Origin: Arthrobacter sp. MYb229
Lineage (GTDB): Bacteria > Actinomycetota > Actinomycetes > Actinomycetales > Micrococcaceae
Assembly (NCBI RefSeq): GCF_002975405.1
Contig: NZ_PCPS01000003.1
Location: 248,001-312,000 of the forward strand
Length of the DNA: 64,000 bases
Direction: 5' to 3'
Position 1 is the first letter of the stretch, and the number at the start of each line of letters is the position of its first letter. The position numbers were made by a program, and so were the translations under genes. Of this stretch, positions 34,807-43,836 are shown piece by piece. A model generated the notes under the pieces. It saw nothing but the letters and a program-made list of their open reading frames with translations. It was not told the DNA's origin and searched no databases.

Positions 34807-35610
34807 ATGTTATCCATTGGAGCGTTTGCGCAGATCGGTCAGGTGACTCACCGGATGCTTCGGCATTGGGACACCGCCGGGCTGCTTGTGCCCGCCGACG
34901 TGGACGAGTTCAGTGGCTATCGCTCGTATGATCCGGCGCAGCTAGAACGCCTGCACCGGATCGTTGCGCTGCGGCAGCTTGGTTTTGGCTTGGAAGATAT
35001 CTCGCTGATTTTGGATCAGGGAGTAGATGTCGACCGCATTGCGGCCCTGCTGCGCGTGCGGCAAGCCGAAGTCGAAGCGGAACACCGGTTGGCGACCTCG
35101 CGGCTGCGAGATGTCGCCCGGCGTCTTGACCTCATCACCAAGGAGAAACTCATGTCTCACATCGAGATAATCCACAAACCCCTGCCTGCGGTGCGTCTAG
35201 CGGCCGGCCGGTTTTCCGTTAGCGAACAACCCGAAATTGCCGGATCCCTCGGCCCGTTATTTGACCAGGTCGCAGGCGCACTTCGAGGGGCTTCGCTGAC
35301 CACCCCGATTGCGCAGTACACCGGGACCGAAAACGGCGTGGACGTGATAGCCGGGTACCTCAGCGATGCCCCGCCAAGCGATGAATTTGAGATCATTGAG
35401 CTTGAGGAAGTACCCGAGGCGATTTGCGGGATTCACCTCGGCCCCATGGATCGAATCCATGAGAGCTGGCAAGCGGTGCATGGCGAAGTGCTTGCCCGTG
35501 GGCTCGTTCCAGCCGGCCCGTGCCGCGAACTTTATGTGCGCGCAGAGTCCGAAGACCAGACCGATTGGGTGACCGAGCTTCAACAGCCGGTCACCGATGC
35601 AAACCGCTAA
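34807..35610 (+). CDS. MerR-family regulator with GyrI-like ligand-binding domain
   Basis: This 267-residue protein has a MerR winged helix at 1-70 (LSIGAFAQIGQVTHRMLRHWD, with SGYRSYDPAQLERL as the wing region), a coiled-coil linker at 75-115 (VRQAEVEAEHRLATSRL), and a BmrR/GyrI-like effector domain at about 120-267. Such proteins sense hydrophobic or cationic drugs and activate efflux genes. GGAG lies about 10 nt before the ATG. No exporter directly adjoins it. Confidence 0.88.
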   Translation: MLSIGAFAQIGQVTHRMLRHWDTAGLLVPADVDEFSGYRSYDPAQLERLHRIVALRQLGFGLEDISLILDQGVDVDRIAALLRVRQAEVEAEHRLATSRLRDVARRLDLITKEKLMSHIEIIHKPLPAVRLAAGRFSVSEQPEIAGSLGPLFDQVAGALRGASLTTPIAQYTGTENGVDVIAGYLSDAPPSDEFEIIELEEVPEAICGIHLGPMDRIHESWQAVHGEVLARGLVPAGPCRELYVRAESEDQTDWVTELQQPVTDANR

Positions 35611-35638
35611 TGTTTCACCGGGGGCTTCTGCTGCGAGC

Positions 35639-35974
35639 TCAGATCCATTGCAGGGGCAGCGGGACATCATTATCTTCCTTTTCCGGATGGCCGTAACGCC
35701 AGGCACGCTGCGCGATCAACAGCGCACCGAGCATCAGAAGCAAAGCCACCGCAAATTTCAGTGGTTCAAAAACGCTCAGCACGCTGGCAACCACAAGAAT
35801 CATGGTATTTCTGCGGTATATTCGCGCTACGTCCCGGGCCTGCGTCTGGATAAAGACTCCCACACTCAGCCGATAGGCCAACGTTATGACTAGCTGCAAG
35901 AACAGTGCCGAAACATCTGCGAACAGCGACTGTCCAAATAAGGCAACCGCCCCGGACAGCGCGAACAGCGTCAC
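35639..35974 (-). CDS. Hypothetical membrane protein, 111 aa
   Basis: This small protein has about three hydrophobic segments (AVALFGQSLF, LFLQLVITLAYRL, and FAVALLLMLGALLIA near the C-terminus). I do not recognise a family. The GTG start at 35974 lies 14 nt after the response-regulator stop on the same strand, so it is probably the third gene of that two-component operon and could be an accessory or target protein. Confidence 0.6.
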   Translation of the reverse strand: MTLFALSGAVALFGQSLFADVSALFLQLVITLAYRLSVGVFIQTQARDVARIYRRNTMILVVASVLSVFEPLKFAVALLLMLGALLIAQRAWRYGHPEKEDNDVPLPLQWI

Positions 35975-35988
35975 TTCGAGTATATGTC

Positions 35989-36597
35989 TCAGATCCAGCC
36001 ACGCTCTTCGGCCAGCAACACCGCTTGCTGGCGGGTAGCAACATTCAACTTAGCCAGAATCGCAGAGATGTAATTGCGCACGGTTCCGGGGGCAAGGCCG
36101 AGTGCCCTGGCGATCTGGCTCGTGGATTCTCCACGCCGGCCCGCGCGCAACACGTCCAGTTCCCGCTCGGTCAACGGGCTGCGCTCCTCGCTCAGCGCAT
36201 CGGCGGCAACCTCGGGGTCGACGTAGCGTGCGCCTGCCGCGACGCGGCGGATGACCTCGGCCACCTCGTTGGCGCTTCGCGACTTCGGGAGGAATCCGGC
36301 GACGCCGGATGCCAGGGCCCTGCGCAACACCCCGGGGCCGGCATGCCTGGTCACCACAACACAGCGGGTCGCGGCCAACGTACCGCTCAGCCGGTCGGCT
36401 ACCTGGACGCCGTCAAGTTCTGGCATTTCCAAATCGAGCAGGCAGATATCTGGCTTTAGTTTCTCTGCCATAACAACAGCCTGCGCACCGTCGGCGCATT
36501 CGGCAACCACTTCGATGTCGTCCTCTAAAGACAACAGGGCCGCCACCGCCGAACGAATCATTGCCTCATCATCTGCGATTAATACTCGGATCATCAT
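35989..36597 (-). CDS. NarL/LuxR-family response regulator
   Basis: This 202-residue protein has a receiver at 1-118 with the acidic pocket (VLIADDEAM), the phosphorylated Asp in CLLDLEMPELDG and the conserved Lys in GFLPKSRS. A LuxR-type HTH lies at about 135-198 (LTERELDVLRAGRRGES, ARALGLAPGTVRNYISAIL). It overlaps the kinase gene by 4 nt. It resembles DesR/LiaR-type regulators that respond to membrane stress. Confidence 0.93.
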   Translation of the reverse strand: MMIRVLIADDEAMIRSAVAALLSLEDDIEVVAECADGAQAVVMAEKLKPDICLLDLEMPELDGVQVADRLSGTLAATRCVVVTRHAGPGVLRRALASGVAGFLPKSRSANEVAEVIRRVAAGARYVDPEVAADALSEERSPLTERELDVLRAGRRGESTSQIARALGLAPGTVRNYISAILAKLNVATRQQAVLLAEERGWI

Positions 36598-37811
36598 TGC
36601 TCGTCCTTAGGACTCATCGCCGGCACCAGCACTACGACCGTGAACTCATGTTTTCCACGTTGCACCTGAACCGAGCCAGCGGCTTCGGCCACCCGGCGGC
36701 TGATCCCCTGCAGCCCCGATCCATCCGCACCATCCTTGGCAGCTGCTGCAACATCATTAGTGATCTCGTAGCGCCATTGGTCTTCCTCGCGCCTCAACGA
36801 CAGCTGTGTGCGCTTCCCGCCGCCGTGACGGAGCACGTTGGTTGTCGTTTCACGAATGATCGGCCCGAGAGTGGCGGCCGGTGCCGAGTTTGCCTCGGCA
36901 GACACCACGGCATTAACCGAAGTTCCGGCAGCCCTGAGCAGGTCAACCGCATTATCGATCTCGTCGCGCAGCGGAACACCACGGAAGCGCATGGCCAGGT
37001 CTCGGGTGCCCTGCTGGGCTTCGGCGACGCTTGACCTGGCCAGCCGCAGCTGTTGCAGCGCCGCCTGCGGGTCACGCGCCAGCAGCCGTTCGGAGAGTTC
37101 GAGCTGCAACGCGATCACCTGCAGGTGATGGCCCTGCAGGTCATGTACGTCGGTCGCAACCCGCAGCCGCTCTTGGGTGGCCCCCAACCGTGATTCCGCC
37201 GCCCGGGCGCGGTCAAGTGTGGCAAGCACGTCCCACCACCACAGTGAGCTGACGGTCATCGCTGGCAACACAATGGTCGCGATTCCCAGTGTCCACCAGC
37301 TGTCCCCCTTGGCGGAGGACACCGCTGGCAGGTCGATAAACCACAGCCCTCCAAGTAATACCAGCGTGGTGATGACCAAGCGCATGCGCACGCCGCGAGG
37401 CCAGTTGAGCAACATCAGCGATTGCACGATGGGCAACGCGCCCACCACCCAAAGCCCGCTGCTCAGACCCGCCACCAGCGCAAATACCGCGCTGATGAGT
37501 AGTGGAAGCAGGATGCTGCGCCATTGCGCTGCGGCTCCGGCAGTTTCATCTCGGCGCCGGTATTGCATCAGCAAGGGAATCGTCGCGGCGCACCACACCA
37601 GTCCCCCAATCGACATGATGGCCATGGAAGCAGTGCCCTTGTCCAGGTTGGCCAGCGCGCCGACCCATAAGAGCAGGATCGTGAGCTGAAACATCAACAA
37701 GGCGGCCACCGTGTACCACCAAGTGGCGGTGATTCCCGTACTCAGCCTGCGCGAACCAATCGATCCGGGGCCAAAGTTCTCAGTCGGATCGGCAGGTAAA
37801 AGAGCACTCAT
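36594..37811 (-). CDS. DesK/NarX-type sensor histidine kinase
   Basis: This 405-residue membrane kinase has about five to six hydrophobic segments in the first 190 residues and then a HisKA_3 domain with phospho-His in ATDVHDLQGHHLQVIA. A degenerate ATPase domain follows (IIRETTTNVLRHG, DGSGLQGISRRV). I start at ATG 37811, because TATACT ends 6 nt upstream as a probable leaderless -10; ATG 37835 lies inside a palindrome. It pairs with the downstream regulator (ATGA overlap). The short sensor part suggests sensing within the membrane. Confidence 0.88.
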   Translation of the reverse strand: MSALLPADPTENFGPGSIGSRRLSTGITATWWYTVAALLMFQLTILLLWVGALANLDKGTASMAIMSIGGLVWCAATIPLLMQYRRRDETAGAAAQWRSILLPLLISAVFALVAGLSSGLWVVGALPIVQSLMLLNWPRGVRMRLVITTLVLLGGLWFIDLPAVSSAKGDSWWTLGIATIVLPAMTVSSLWWWDVLATLDRARAAESRLGATQERLRVATDVHDLQGHHLQVIALQLELSERLLARDPQAALQQLRLARSSVAEAQQGTRDLAMRFRGVPLRDEIDNAVDLLRAAGTSVNAVVSAEANSAPAATLGPIIRETTTNVLRHGGGKRTQLSLRREEDQWRYEITNDVAAAAKDGADGSGLQGISRRVAEAAGSVQVQRGKHEFTVVVLVPAMSPKDEQ

Positions 37812-37827
37812 TTCTTCAGTATACGGG

Positions 37828-37878
37828 GATGACATTTGTCATCGCCCATACATGCAAAGCTCCCTGTCACAAGTGACA
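37828..37878. promoter_or_regulatory. Two palindromes in the kinase promoter region
   Basis: GATGACATTTGTCATC (37828-37843) is a 7-bp-arm palindrome and TGTCACAAGTGACA (37865-37878) a 6-bp-arm palindrome; both are built from TGACA/TGTCA half-sites. They lie between the divergent kinase and export-protein genes and are likely sites for the adjoining response regulator. Confidence 0.6.
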
Positions 37879-37957
37879 TTTAGACACTTACCGTGGCACC
37901 GAAAACGCGATGAAATTGTATTACACACACATCCAGTGACCCACGACAGGAACAATA

Positions 37958-38521
37958 ATGAACCTCATCGAATCCTTCCAGAACCTCATCTCCCAAGTTC
38001 CAGAAATCGTACAGCCACTGATCGTCGCCCTCGCCGGCGCAGTGCCCTTCATCGAAGGCGAAGGTGCGGCAACCATCGGCATACTTGGTGGAATTAACCC
38101 GGTGGCCGCCGCCATCGCCGCCATCATCGGCAACTTCATCTGTGTGGCGTTGCTAGTGCTACTGGGTTCCGGTGCCCGCACCGCACTGGTCAACCGCAAA
38201 CGAGCCAAAGAACCTGTCGCAGTAAATGGTGCCAACCGCACCGAAGACGCACAGCTCCACGAAAGCATTGCGCCGGTAGCCGAGGACAGCGAACGCAAAG
38301 CCAACCGCCGCATGAAATTCCAGCGCGCATTCGAACGCTACGGCGTGCCAGGGGTGAGCTTGCTCGGCCCACTGCTGCTGCCAACGCACTTCACCGCCAC
38401 CATGCTCGCTGCCGTCGGCATCAACAAGGCACGCATCCTCATCTGGCAGGCAGTCGCAATCGTCGGCTGGACCACCGTGCTGTCCATTTTCATTGCCAGC
38501 GTAGTCAACGTCGCAGCCTAG
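37958..38521 (+). CDS. Small multidrug export protein family
   Basis: This 187-residue membrane protein has an N-terminal hydrophobic half with ALAGAVPFIEGEGAATIGIL and a C-terminal half with YGVPGVSLLGPLLLPTHFTA, joined by a charged linker (about 75-120). This matches the small multidrug export (Sm_multidrug_ex) family, in which both halves carry related re-entrant motifs. It is divergent from the two-component system across the palindromes and may be its target. Confidence 0.8.
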   Translation: MNLIESFQNLISQVPEIVQPLIVALAGAVPFIEGEGAATIGILGGINPVAAAIAAIIGNFICVALLVLLGSGARTALVNRKRAKEPVAVNGANRTEDAQLHESIAPVAEDSERKANRRMKFQRAFERYGVPGVSLLGPLLLPTHFTATMLAAVGINKARILIWQAVAIVGWTTVLSIFIASVVNVAA

Positions 38522-38582
38522 GAAAACCCGGCCAGGTCAGTGCACACGGGTAGCCGATGTCACTACGTCTAGACTAGAAGGC

Positions 38583-39122
38583 ATGGCACTAACTCAGCTG
38601 ACCGTCGTGGATACCGCGGTCGATATCCTGCAACAGTTCGGGTTAGCTGACCTTTCCATGCGGCGTTTAGCCAAAGAACTCGAAGTTCAGGTTGGCGCGC
38701 TGTACTGGCATGTGAAGAACAAACAAGAGCTACTAGCTGCCGTTGCCGCAAAATTATTGAACACCGAGCAGCTACGTGTCATCCCAGAAAATTTTGCAAC
38801 ACCCGCCGACGCTGTTTTGCAGCTATGCCGCAAGCTGTACTTGGCTCTGCTTCCCATCCAGGACAGCCCAGAGGTGATCGAAGTAGCCAGCGCATTGCAA
38901 GTTGAGCAGCTCAATCCGGTTCTGCAGCTACGCGACTTGCTTCACTCTGCTGGTTTGTCCACAGAGGATGCCCGCTTTGGTCAGCAGCTACTGCTCAACC
39001 ACATTTTGGGTTCGGTGGCTTACCGTCAAAACCTTGTGCAATTGGACGTTGATGCGCCACAAAGTGACGGTTTTGATTGGGGACTTCAGCGCGCAGTTTC
39101 TGGTCTTTTCCCACGCGGCTAA
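38583..39122 (+). CDS. TetR/AcrR-family regulator
   Basis: This 179-residue protein has a TetR-type HTH at about 5-50 (DLSMRRLAKELEVQVGALYWHVKNKQELL) and a ligand-binding C-domain. TetR and its relatives use the same GALYWHVKNK segment. TAGACT (38570-38575) ends 7 nt before the ATG, so the mRNA may be leaderless. It probably controls the export gene 61 bp upstream (inference). Confidence 0.87.
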   Translation: MALTQLTVVDTAVDILQQFGLADLSMRRLAKELEVQVGALYWHVKNKQELLAAVAAKLLNTEQLRVIPENFATPADAVLQLCRKLYLALLPIQDSPEVIEVASALQVEQLNPVLQLRDLLHSAGLSTEDARFGQQLLLNHILGSVAYRQNLVQLDVDAPQSDGFDWGLQRAVSGLFPRG

Positions 39123-39137
39123 CCCCACTAGAAAGAC

Positions 39138-39761
39138 CTAGCTCAGTCGCCCGCCGGAAACCTCTAGGTAGCACGAGGCACACAGTGACTCGTACCAGAC
39201 ATCTTCCCCGTCGATAGCCACTTGGTCGCCGTCAAAAACAACCTGGTTCCCCACTCTACGAGTGTTAAACATTGCCTTGCGTCCGCAACGGCAGATGGTC
39301 TTCAGCTCTTCCAACGAGTGCGCCAGCTCCATTAATCGCGCAGAGCCTGGGAAAGCGTGAGTTCTAAAGTCCGTGCGGATCCCATAGGCAAGGACCGGGA
39401 CATTGTCCAACACGGCAATGCGCAGCAGGTCATCGATCTGCTCACGCGTCAAGAACTGCGCCTCGTCGACAAGCAGGCAAGCGACCGGAGGCGAATCAAC
39501 ATGGGTGAGCAAGGCTTCAGGGTCCTCGCCGGAAGCGATCGCAGCGAACTGCTGACGCACATCGCCTCGGGGGCTGATGACGAAGTCGACCTCGCGTTCA
39601 ATACCCAAACGGGAAACGATCGAGGCCTCCCCCTTGGTGTCGACGCCCGGCTTCGCCAGCAAGATACGCTGACCGCGTTCCTCATAGTTGAAGGCGGCCT
39701 GCAATAAGCTCGTTGATTTGCCCGAGTTCATTGCCCCGTATCGGAAATACAGCTTGGCCAC
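39138..39761 (-). CDS. tdk: Thymidine kinase
   Basis: This 207-residue type II thymidine kinase has a P-loop GAMNSGKSTSL at the start, the Walker-B-like LLVDEAQFL with the catalytic Glu, the lasso YGIRTDFRTHAFPGS, and a zinc ribbon (CRCGRKA, CASCY). It salvages thymidine to dTMP. It converges with the TetR gene. Confidence 0.95.
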   Translation of the reverse strand: MAKLYFRYGAMNSGKSTSLLQAAFNYEERGQRILLAKPGVDTKGEASIVSRLGIEREVDFVISPRGDVRQQFAAIASGEDPEALLTHVDSPPVACLLVDEAQFLTREQIDDLLRIAVLDNVPVLAYGIRTDFRTHAFPGSARLMELAHSLEELKTICRCGRKAMFNTRRVGNQVVFDGDQVAIDGEDVWYESLCASCYLEVSGGRLS

Positions 39762-39826
39762 AGTTGCCCCTTCAAAGTTCTGGCCTGCACCGCGCAGACC
39801 TCCTACGAGTTTAGTTGGCTTTTGTT

Positions 39827-41218
39827 CTAGGCCCGGACTTTGGCACGGCGGGCAAAAACCAACTTATAGAGCAGCGACATCACGACCACAAACGGAATGC
39901 CGAAGACCAGCGTGTAGCTGAACTGTTCGGTGAAATACGAGGTGGCCAGCAAGCCCGCGAGGAGAATCGCGCCGAGCAACGAGGCGGTCGGATACCCCGG
40001 CAGCCTGAAGTCCAGACGGATTTGTTCTTTGCCGATGTGTCGACGGAAGGCTAGGTGAGTTAAGAGGATCATGAACCAGGTGGCGATGGCACCAAAAGTC
40101 GCTAGCGAGATCATGATGCCCAGGCCTCCATCCGGGACAAGCCCGTAGACCAGCGCAGCCACCGCAATCCCGCCAGCAGACATCCAGACCGCGTGGATGG
40201 GCGAACCCTTCACGTTGAGCTTTCGCGCGAGAGGTGGAGCATGGCCGGAATCCGCCAAGGAGTTGAGCATGCGAGTCGCCGCATAAAGTTGCGCGTTCAT
40301 GGCTGAAAGTGCGGCGACGATCAACACGAAGTTCAGCACCGAGTCGGCGAAGGGAACACCCATCAGGCTCATCACGGTCACGAAGGGCGAACCGCCGTTG
40401 ACCAGTTCGCTGATTGGTGCGATCGCGAGGATCAGGCCCATGGTGAACACATAGAACAGCAACAGGCGCAGGAACGTCGTCTTGAAGGCCTTGCGCACCG
40501 CGATCTGCGGATTGCGCGATTCCGCGGCTGCAATGGAGATCGCTTCGATGCCCATATAAGAGAAAATTGCGACGATCACCGCATTCCAAGTGCCCCAGAT
40601 GCCGTTGGCGAAGAACCCTGATTCGGCGCTGTAGTTGGCGATACCAAACTGGTCATTTGGGTCATGGAATACCAGCCATGCGGCGATAATAATGAAGGCG
40701 ACGATCGCGAAAACCTTGATCGCGGAGAACCAATATTCGGTGGTTCCAAAAAACTTCACGCTGTTCATATTCACCGCGAGAAGTGCCAGAGAGAAGACGA
40801 CCACCCAGAACAATCCGGGAATATCGGGGAACCAGTACTGCATGTACTCCCCCACCACGCTGACTTCGGTTCCCACCGCGAAGACCAACGCGGACCAATA
40901 AAGGTACTTGGTCAGGTACCCGGCGAAGTGTCCAAGGTATTTCTCCGCGTACACACCGAACGAACCGGCCACAGGTTGATGCACAGTCATTTCCGACAGC
41001 GCGCCCATCACCAGCAGGGCGATAATGCCACCAACAATGTAGCTGATGATCACCGAAGGACCGGCCAGCAGGATGCCAAGCTTGCTGCCCATGAATAGGC
41101 CGGTGCCAATCGCCCCGCCGAGGGCGATCATGGTCATCTGGGCCGTGGTAAGCGACTTTTTCAGCCCCATGCCACCCGGTACATTGTTCGCAGGTTCAAT
41201 TCCCACGTTGCGCAGCAC
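39827..41218 (-). CDS. Amino-acid permease (APC superfamily, AAT-like)
   Basis: This 463-residue protein has about 12 membrane segments. The first carries the substrate motif GGAIGTGLFMGSK and the sixth region shows FSYMGIEAISIAAAES, as in the AroP/GabP/LysP group. The start is uncertain: GTG 41218 has GAGGGG directly adjacent, while GTG 41206 is better spaced from it. It lies downstream of kynureninase on the same strand but behind a terminator. An aromatic amino acid is a plausible substrate from context only. Confidence 0.88.
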   Translation of the reverse strand: MLRNVGIEPANNVPGGMGLKKSLTTAQMTMIALGGAIGTGLFMGSKLGILLAGPSVIISYIVGGIIALLVMGALSEMTVHQPVAGSFGVYAEKYLGHFAGYLTKYLYWSALVFAVGTEVSVVGEYMQYWFPDIPGLFWVVVFSLALLAVNMNSVKFFGTTEYWFSAIKVFAIVAFIIIAAWLVFHDPNDQFGIANYSAESGFFANGIWGTWNAVIVAIFSYMGIEAISIAAAESRNPQIAVRKAFKTTFLRLLLFYVFTMGLILAIAPISELVNGGSPFVTVMSLMGVPFADSVLNFVLIVAALSAMNAQLYAATRMLNSLADSGHAPPLARKLNVKGSPIHAVWMSAGGIAVAALVYGLVPDGGLGIMISLATFGAIATWFMILLTHLAFRRHIGKEQIRLDFRLPGYPTASLLGAILLAGLLATSYFTEQFSYTLVFGIPFVVVMSLLYKLVFARRAKVRA

Positions 41219-41225
41219 CCCTCAA

Positions 41226-41262
41226 AGAAAACGCAGCGAGGCACCAGCTGCCTCGCTGCGTT
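41226..41262 (-). terminator. Intrinsic terminator after kynU
   Basis: On the minus strand the 14-bp perfect stem AACGCAGCGAGGCA / TGCCTCGCTGCGTT (41230-41262) is followed by a T-rich TTCTTTG. It separates kynU from the permease gene. Confidence 0.85.
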
Positions 41263-41328
41263 CAAGCGTACTATCGCCTCGGCTGAGCGGTTTTGGGAGC
41301 CATTCGGCGCCCGCGCCTAGTATTCCTG

Positions 41329-42609
41329 CTATGTCACGGCGTTTCGCACGGCAAACTCTTCGCGTTGCCAGTGGCCTGTGTGCAGAACTTCACGCAAGAT
41401 CTCCACCGCATCCCAGATATCCGTACGGCTCAGATACAGCGGCGTGATTCCAAAGCGCAGCACCGCAGGCTCCCGGTAGTCACCAATCACGCCGCGTTCG
41501 ATCAACGCCGCAATGATCTCGTAGCCGTTCGGATGATGGAAACTCACATGGCTTCCGCGCTGCCCATGCTCACGAGGGGTAATCAGCTCGAGCCCGTGTC
41601 CGGCACACCGGGTCTCGACAAGTTCGATGAATAGGTCGGTGAGTTCCAAGGACTTCGCCCGGACCAATTCCATCTCGGCTTCCACTGCGATATCCAGGCC
41701 CACCTCGATCATCGCCATGGACGTTACCGGCTGGGTGCCGCACATGAATCGGCGTACATCATTTGCCGGGGTGTACTGCTCCGCCATTTCGAAGGGCGCC
41801 TGGTGGGACCACCATCCCGTGAGCGGTTGCCAGAAGCGGTCCTGATGCCGGGCGTTGACCCAGATGAAAGCCGGAGATCCCGGGCCGCCGTTGAGGTATT
41901 TGTAGGTGCACCCAACCGCGTAGTCGGCCTTTGCGGCGTTTAGATCTACGGGAACGGCACCGGCAGCATGCGCCAGATCCCAAATTGCCAGTCCCCCCGC
42001 TTCGTGGACCGCTTCGGTTATCGCCGCCATGTCCCACATGGAGCCGGTGCGATAGTTAACGTGCGACAGCGAGAGGACCGCGGTGTCCTCGCCCAATGCG
42101 GCACGCAGCTCGGTTTCGTTGTCGATCAATTTCACTTCGTAGCGAATGCCGGTTTCTGCACCGACCGAGTTCAGCAACTCGGCGAGACCTTCGGCAATGT
42201 AGATGTCGGTGGGGAAATTGTCGCGTTCGGTGATGATCACACGGCGGCCCGGGCCATCGACCTGCTGGATGCGAAGCGCCGAAGCCAAGGCCTTGAAGAG
42301 GTTCAGGCTGGTGGTATCGGTAACCACAGTCTCGCCTGGGTTGGCACCAAGCAAGGATCCGAGTTTGTCACCCAACCGAGTGGGCATCTCAAACCATCCG
42401 GCGCTGTTCCACGAACGGATCAACCCTTGTCCCCACTCGACATTCACCACCTCTGCAGCACGCTCGGCTGCCCCGGCCGGAAGCGGGCCCAGCGAATTTC
42501 CGTCCAGGTACAGCACCCCGTCGGGCAGCAGGAACCGATCCTTGAAGGAGGCTAGCGCATCCTGGCGGTCCAATAGCTCCAACTTTTCTCGACTGACCAC
42601 TGTGCTCAT
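41329..42609 (-). CDS. kynU: Kynureninase
   Basis: This 426-residue PLP enzyme cleaves kynurenine to anthranilate and alanine. YLDGNSLGPLP at the N-terminus, DNFPTDIY and the PLP-lysine region VGCTYKYLNGGPGSPAF are diagnostic. The length is normal. No tryptophan dioxygenase or kynurenine formamidase gene lies in this window, so upstream steps must be elsewhere or kynurenine is imported. A divergent Lrp-type gene probably regulates it. Confidence 0.95.
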   Translation of the reverse strand: MSTVVSREKLELLDRQDALASFKDRFLLPDGVLYLDGNSLGPLPAGAAERAAEVVNVEWGQGLIRSWNSAGWFEMPTRLGDKLGSLLGANPGETVVTDTTSLNLFKALASALRIQQVDGPGRRVIITERDNFPTDIYIAEGLAELLNSVGAETGIRYEVKLIDNETELRAALGEDTAVLSLSHVNYRTGSMWDMAAITEAVHEAGGLAIWDLAHAAGAVPVDLNAAKADYAVGCTYKYLNGGPGSPAFIWVNARHQDRFWQPLTGWWSHQAPFEMAEQYTPANDVRRFMCGTQPVTSMAMIEVGLDIAVEAEMELVRAKSLELTDLFIELVETRCAGHGLELITPREHGQRGSHVSFHHPNGYEIIAALIERGVIGDYREPAVLRFGITPLYLSRTDIWDAVEILREVLHTGHWQREEFAVRNAVT

Positions 42610-42715
42610 ACTTTGTTCGCTTTCTCTGAGAACTCACCTTTGCATTCATCGTAGAATCAACAGTGGAAGATTTGTTTAACTTTCGAACTTTCGCAAAGAA
42701 CTAGGAGAATATTCC

Positions 42716-43201
42716 GTGTCAGGTTCAGCATGGGCCAGCTCTGGATCTGCCCAGTCGAATTCCGTTCAGGTGGATGAAACCGATCTTGCGATTCTCGTCG
42801 AGCTGCACAAGGATGCGCGGTTGGCCAACAATATATTGGCCCAACGCGTGGGCCTTGCCCCCTCCACGTGCCTTGGCAGAGTCAAGGCGTTGCGGACCCG
42901 CGGCATCATTGAGGGATACCACGCAAGAATCAATGAAAAACTCCTCGGGGTCACGGTCCATGCCATGATCTCCGTGGTCGTAGCCGCACAAGCCCGCGAC
43001 CGGATGCTCCATGCAGCAAAGAACCTAGCTGACCTGCCACAGGTCCGTGACGTATTTGTCCTTGGTGGCACTCCGGATCTGCTGGTCCGCGTGGCCACCC
43101 GTTCAATCGATGAGTTGCGCACGTTCGTCGCCAGCCACTTGGGCTCCAATAACGCGTTTTCATCCACTCAAACGAACATCATTTTCGAACACCTGCACTG
43201 A
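42716..43201 (+). CDS. Lrp/AsnC-family regulator, probably of kynureninase
   Basis: This 161-residue protein has an AsnC-type HTH at about 20-65 (DLAILVELHKDARLANNILA, VGLAPSTCLGRVKAL) and a C-terminal RAM effector domain (VFVLGGTPDLLVRV). GTG 42716 has AGGAG 8 nt upstream. The 106-bp gap to divergent kynU must hold the shared operator. In other bacteria Lrp-type KynR activates kynurenine genes; the same role is inferred here. Confidence 0.88.
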   Translation: MSGSAWASSGSAQSNSVQVDETDLAILVELHKDARLANNILAQRVGLAPSTCLGRVKALRTRGIIEGYHARINEKLLGVTVHAMISVVVAAQARDRMLHAAKNLADLPQVRDVFVLGGTPDLLVRVATRSIDELRTFVASHLGSNNAFSSTQTNIIFEHLH

Positions 43202-43386
43202 CCCCGAGCTGCATGGAACATCAGAATCTAGAATTTAAGTCGAACCCGATAATTGTTCAACGCGCGGCGCCCACGCGTCAGAGCATGCTGTCTGCAACTT
43301 CGGTGACACCAGAGCCCTTCCTCGCGATCAATTTTTCGTGGCGACTTAGGCCACTTCTCATCTTGGTCTAATCTGGCTCAGAGACA

Positions 43387-43836
43387 ATGGGTGGCATGGG
43401 ATTGGAAACGTTGCGCCGCCTCGCGCTCTCGATCATCGTGATCGTCGTAGTGCTCTTGGGATTTCTAGGTATTCGGCAGGTCATCGCAGACCCAATGGAC
43501 AAGGATCTGGGCAACGGCTTCATCATTAACGAAGATCGCACCTCACCCACCAGCGAGGTGCCCAACTCCCCGACTTTTACCTCCTCCGAGACTCCCTCGC
43601 CTTCTCCATCGCCATCTATAAGCGAGGAACCTACGAAGAGCGCTGCTCCAAGTAAAAGCACCGTCACGGAAACGCCCAAGGCAAAGCCGACAAAGCAGCC
43701 CACGGTGAAGCCAAAACCGACCAAGAAGCCGGTGGTCCCGCTGCCACCCTCGGCGAACACCTACGACGATGACGACGACTATGATGACGATTATGACGAC
43801 GATGACGATGACGAGCTAGACGACGATGACGACTAG
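43387..43836 (+). CDS. Membrane-anchored Ser/Pro/Thr-rich protein with poly-aspartate tail
   Basis: This 149-residue protein has one membrane segment at about 12-33 (LALSIIVIVVVLLGFLG) and then an exported low-complexity region rich in Ser, Pro, Thr and Lys (about 55-120). It ends in a 25-residue tail that is nearly all Asp with a few Tyr (DDDDDYDDDYDDDD). I know no family. The last 11 bases overlap the start of the histidine kinase gene, so the two are co-translated. An acidic tail outside the membrane could bind cations and influence the kinase (inference). TAATCT (43369-43374) is a plausible -10. Confidence 0.75.
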   Translation: MGGMGLETLRRLALSIIVIVVVLLGFLGIRQVIADPMDKDLGNGFIINEDRTSPTSEVPNSPTFTSSETPSPSPSPSISEEPTKSAAPSKSTVTETPKAKPTKQPTVKPKPTKKPVVPLPPSANTYDDDDDYDDDYDDDDDDELDDDDD

